A program made the translations under genes and the position numbers. From assembly GCA_910588285.1 (NCBI GenBank), contig CAJUQB010000179.1, forward strand, positions 1 to 5,364: a stretch of 5,364 bases of DNA, read 5' to 3'. This DNA comes from an uncultured Lachnospiraceae bacterium. GTDB lineage: Bacteria > Bacillota > Clostridia > Lachnospirales > Lachnospiraceae. How positions within the stretch are numbered: position 1 is the first letter of the stretch; each line of letters starts with the position of its first letter. Shown piece after piece: positions 3,684 through 5,364 of this stretch. Below the pieces are notes generated by a model. It made no database searches. It was not told the origin of the DNA and worked only from the letters and a program-made list of their open reading frames with translations.

Positions 3684-5364
3684 TTCTTTCTGCCTTTCTT
3701 AGCCGGAAATTCCAGCTTGAAATTCACATATTTTCCGCCTGTATCGTCCAACAGCACCACCGCGTCATAGGTCTTTCCCGTCTTTTCGCTGTAAAGCCCG
3801 GACATGGAAACGCGGCCCTCTTTCAGAAGGGCCGCTGCCACGGATTTTGTTATGGATTTTTTCTTTCCGGAAAAGAATTTATTGTCTTTCCACAGCGCGA
3901 AGGCGCAATCTTGGTTATCACAAAAGAAGCCTTTTTTGCCCTCATATACGGTTCCGCCGCAGCGGGGGCAGGTACCAACAGCCTCACGCCCGTTTCTTTT
4001 TGCATCCGGGAACAGGCCGGCAAAGCGTTCCTCCGGGGCGGTATGCTCCTTTACCAGCGTCCGGCTCATATCCGCAATCTGTCCCATAAAGGATTCTGCG
4101 GCCAGCTCGCCGCGTTCCACCTGCTTCAACATGGATTCCCATTCCGCAGTGAGTGTAGGCGATTTGATATTGTCCGGCAGCACCAGGATCAGGTTCGTAC
4201 CTTTTTCTGTAGGGATAAGCTGCTTTTTCTTACGCTGCACAAATCCGGCAGAGACCAGTTTTTCCAGTGTGGCCGCACGGGTGGCCGGGGTGCCTAATCC
4301 CTTGCGCTCGGCGTCCTCCGGCATGTCCCCGGCACCGGCGGTCTCCATAGCCGCCAGAAGGGAATCTTCCGTATAGTGCTTCGGCGGGGAGGTTTTACCC
4401 TCCCGGACGTTGGCAGAGACCGTTTCAAAAACCTGCCCCTCCTGCAGCACGGGGAGAGAAGCATCTGTATTCTCGTCATCCTCCGGTTTGGATTCTTTCA
4501 ATCCCATGCGGTAGAGGCGTTCCACTTCCTTCCATCCGGCCTGCAATACGGTTTTCCCTTTTGCCGAGAAGGAGTTGCCCTGGCAGTCCAGAACCGCCGT
4601 CACTGCCTCGAACCGGTGCGCCTGGGCCGTGGCAGAAAGCAGCCTTGCGGCGATCAGCGTCAGTACATCCCGTTCCCCGGAAGGCAGCTCCGATAAATCC
4701 GTCCGGGCAATCTCCACCGTAGGGATAATCGCATGATGGTCGGTGACTTTGCTGCCATCCGTCACCCGGTCAATATCCGGTTCCCCGGCACAGCCTTTCC
4801 CAAAGGGCATATGTTCCCGCAGCCAGAGGACCAGGGTGGCGGCGGTTGTCTGCATATCCTCGGTCAGATACTGGCTGTCCGTCCGTGGATAGGTCGCCAG
4901 TTTTTTCTCATAAAGAGACTGTACATAGTCAAGGGTCTGCTGCGCCGTATAGCCATAGATACGGTTACATTCCCGCTGCAAAGTCGTCAGGTCATACAGG
5001 CGGGGCGGCTGTACTGACCTGACCTGCTTTTCCACGGACAGTACCGAAGTCCCCCGCCCGTCACATTCCCTGCGGATTCTTTCAGCCGCATCCTTATCCG
5101 GCAGCTTTTCGCCGGAGGCAGTAAAGCCGCCACAGGTGATCTCCGGCACATAAAAGGGCTTGCTTGAAAATGCCTGAATATCTGCCTCCCACTGTACCAG
5201 AAGGGCCAGCGTGGGCGACATGACGCGTCCCACATTGAGCGTGACGCCATACAGGACAGAGAAAAGCCGGGTGGCGTTAATACCGATCAGCCAGTCAGCC
5301 CCGGCCCGACAGACCGCCGCGTCATAGAGCTTATCGTAGTCGCTGCCAGGACGCAGGTGTTCAA
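3680..5364 (-). CDS. topB: DNA topoisomerase III (TopB), N-terminus beyond window edge
   Basis: A type IA topoisomerase, which cuts one DNA strand through a 5'-phosphotyrosine link, passes strands and reseals; element-encoded copies are thought to resolve DNA during transfer or replication. The frame is open to the right edge, giving about 560 visible residues. An internal GTG at 5233 is not the start, because the upstream codons read as typical TopB sequence (ADWLIGINATRLFSVLYG) before GRVMSPTLALL. The catalytic tyrosine lies in KLATYPRTDSQYL, with its codon at 4889-4891. Near the C-terminus is a four-cysteine zinc ribbon (CPRC, then Cys13 and Cys5 residues later, starting near 3970). It is followed by a topoisomerase C-terminal repeat (FALWKDNKFFSGKKKSI...) and a basic end, KKGRKK. 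The Toprim metal-binding domain, perhaps 130-170 residues, must lie outside the window. The TGA stop overlaps the next gene's ATG as ATGA. The family is certain; the role in this element is inferred. Confidence 0.97.
   Translation of the reverse strand, partial: EHLRPGSDYDKLYDAAVCRAGADWLIGINATRLFSVLYGVTLNVGRVMSPTLALLVQWEADIQAFSSKPFYVPEITCGGFTASGEKLPDKDAAERIRRECDGRGTSVLSVEKQVRSVQPPRLYDLTTLQRECNRIYGYTAQQTLDYVQSLYEKKLATYPRTDSQYLTEDMQTTAATLVLWLREHMPFGKGCAGEPDIDRVTDGSKVTDHHAIIPTVEIARTDLSELPSGERDVLTLIAARLLSATAQAHRFEAVTAVLDCQGNSFSAKGKTVLQAGWKEVERLYRMGLKESKPEDDENTDASLPVLQEGQVFETVSANVREGKTSPPKHYTEDSLLAAMETAGAGDMPEDAERKGLGTPATRAATLEKLVSAGFVQRKKKQLIPTEKGTNLILVLPDNIKSPTLTAEWESMLKQVERGELAAESFMGQIADMSRTLVKEHTAPEERFAGLFPDAKRNGREAVGTCPRCGGTVYEGKKGFFCDNQDCAFALWKDNKFFSGKKKSITKSVAAALLKEGRVSMSGLYSEKTGKTYDAVVLLDDTGGKYVNFKLEFPAKKGRKK

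Noticed and set aside
3635..4297. Plus-strand open frame (220 codons) opposite topB
   Set aside because: It is antisense to the conserved C-terminal half of TopB and has no recognisable domain.
5230..5233. GTG at 5233 as the start of topB
   Set aside because: The frame continues upstream with clearly conserved TopB sequence up to the window edge.

Overview
The window looks like part of an integrative and conjugative element (ICE), or a related mobilizable element, from a gut-type Clostridia genome (Lachnospiraceae/Oscillospiraceae-like). This rests on three recognisable products: an element-type DNA topoisomerase III, a cysteine-rich 'VLP' protein and a MobC-like relaxosome protein. They occur with several conserved ICE proteins of unknown function, moderately high GC, and strong AGGAGG-type ribosome binding sites. 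No source organism can be named from the sequence alone.

All genes lie on the minus strand, so the window reads from right to left. From about 5364 to 3680 is topB (topoisomerase III), cut by the right window edge and lacking its N-terminal Toprim part. Next is a small nine-cysteine protein (3683-3312) whose start overlaps the topB stop as ATGA. A roughly 200-base non-coding gap follows. It holds a 113-bp element (3191-3303) bounded by perfect 13-bp inverted repeats with a second bulged stem inside; it is the only real break in the gene chain. Then come four proteins of unknown function: A (3103-2648), B (2636-1998), C (1986-1048) and D (1048-347). The window ends with mobC (350-6). The gene after mobC, which would be expected to be the relaxase, lies off the left edge.

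From A to mobC the genes are packed so tightly that stop codons form part of the next ribosome binding site or overlap the next start. They are almost certainly one transcript with coupled translation. Topoisomerase III and MobC point to DNA processing for transfer. Genes A-D sit between them and should be read as the element's accessory or transfer-support genes of unknown role.

The most interesting signal is that A, B, C and D have unrelated bodies but end in the same kind of C-terminal tail of 27-30 residues. The tail starts with a short helix-like motif, roughly [KR]-x-[ST]-[VLM]-[RM]-x-[QK]-[LI]-[KE]. A basic, low-complexity stretch follows, and the protein ends in Glu-Arg immediately before the stop. 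The tail may be a shared targeting, docking or secretion tag carried by the element's proteins. I believe similar tails occur on other Firmicutes ICE proteins, but could not check this.
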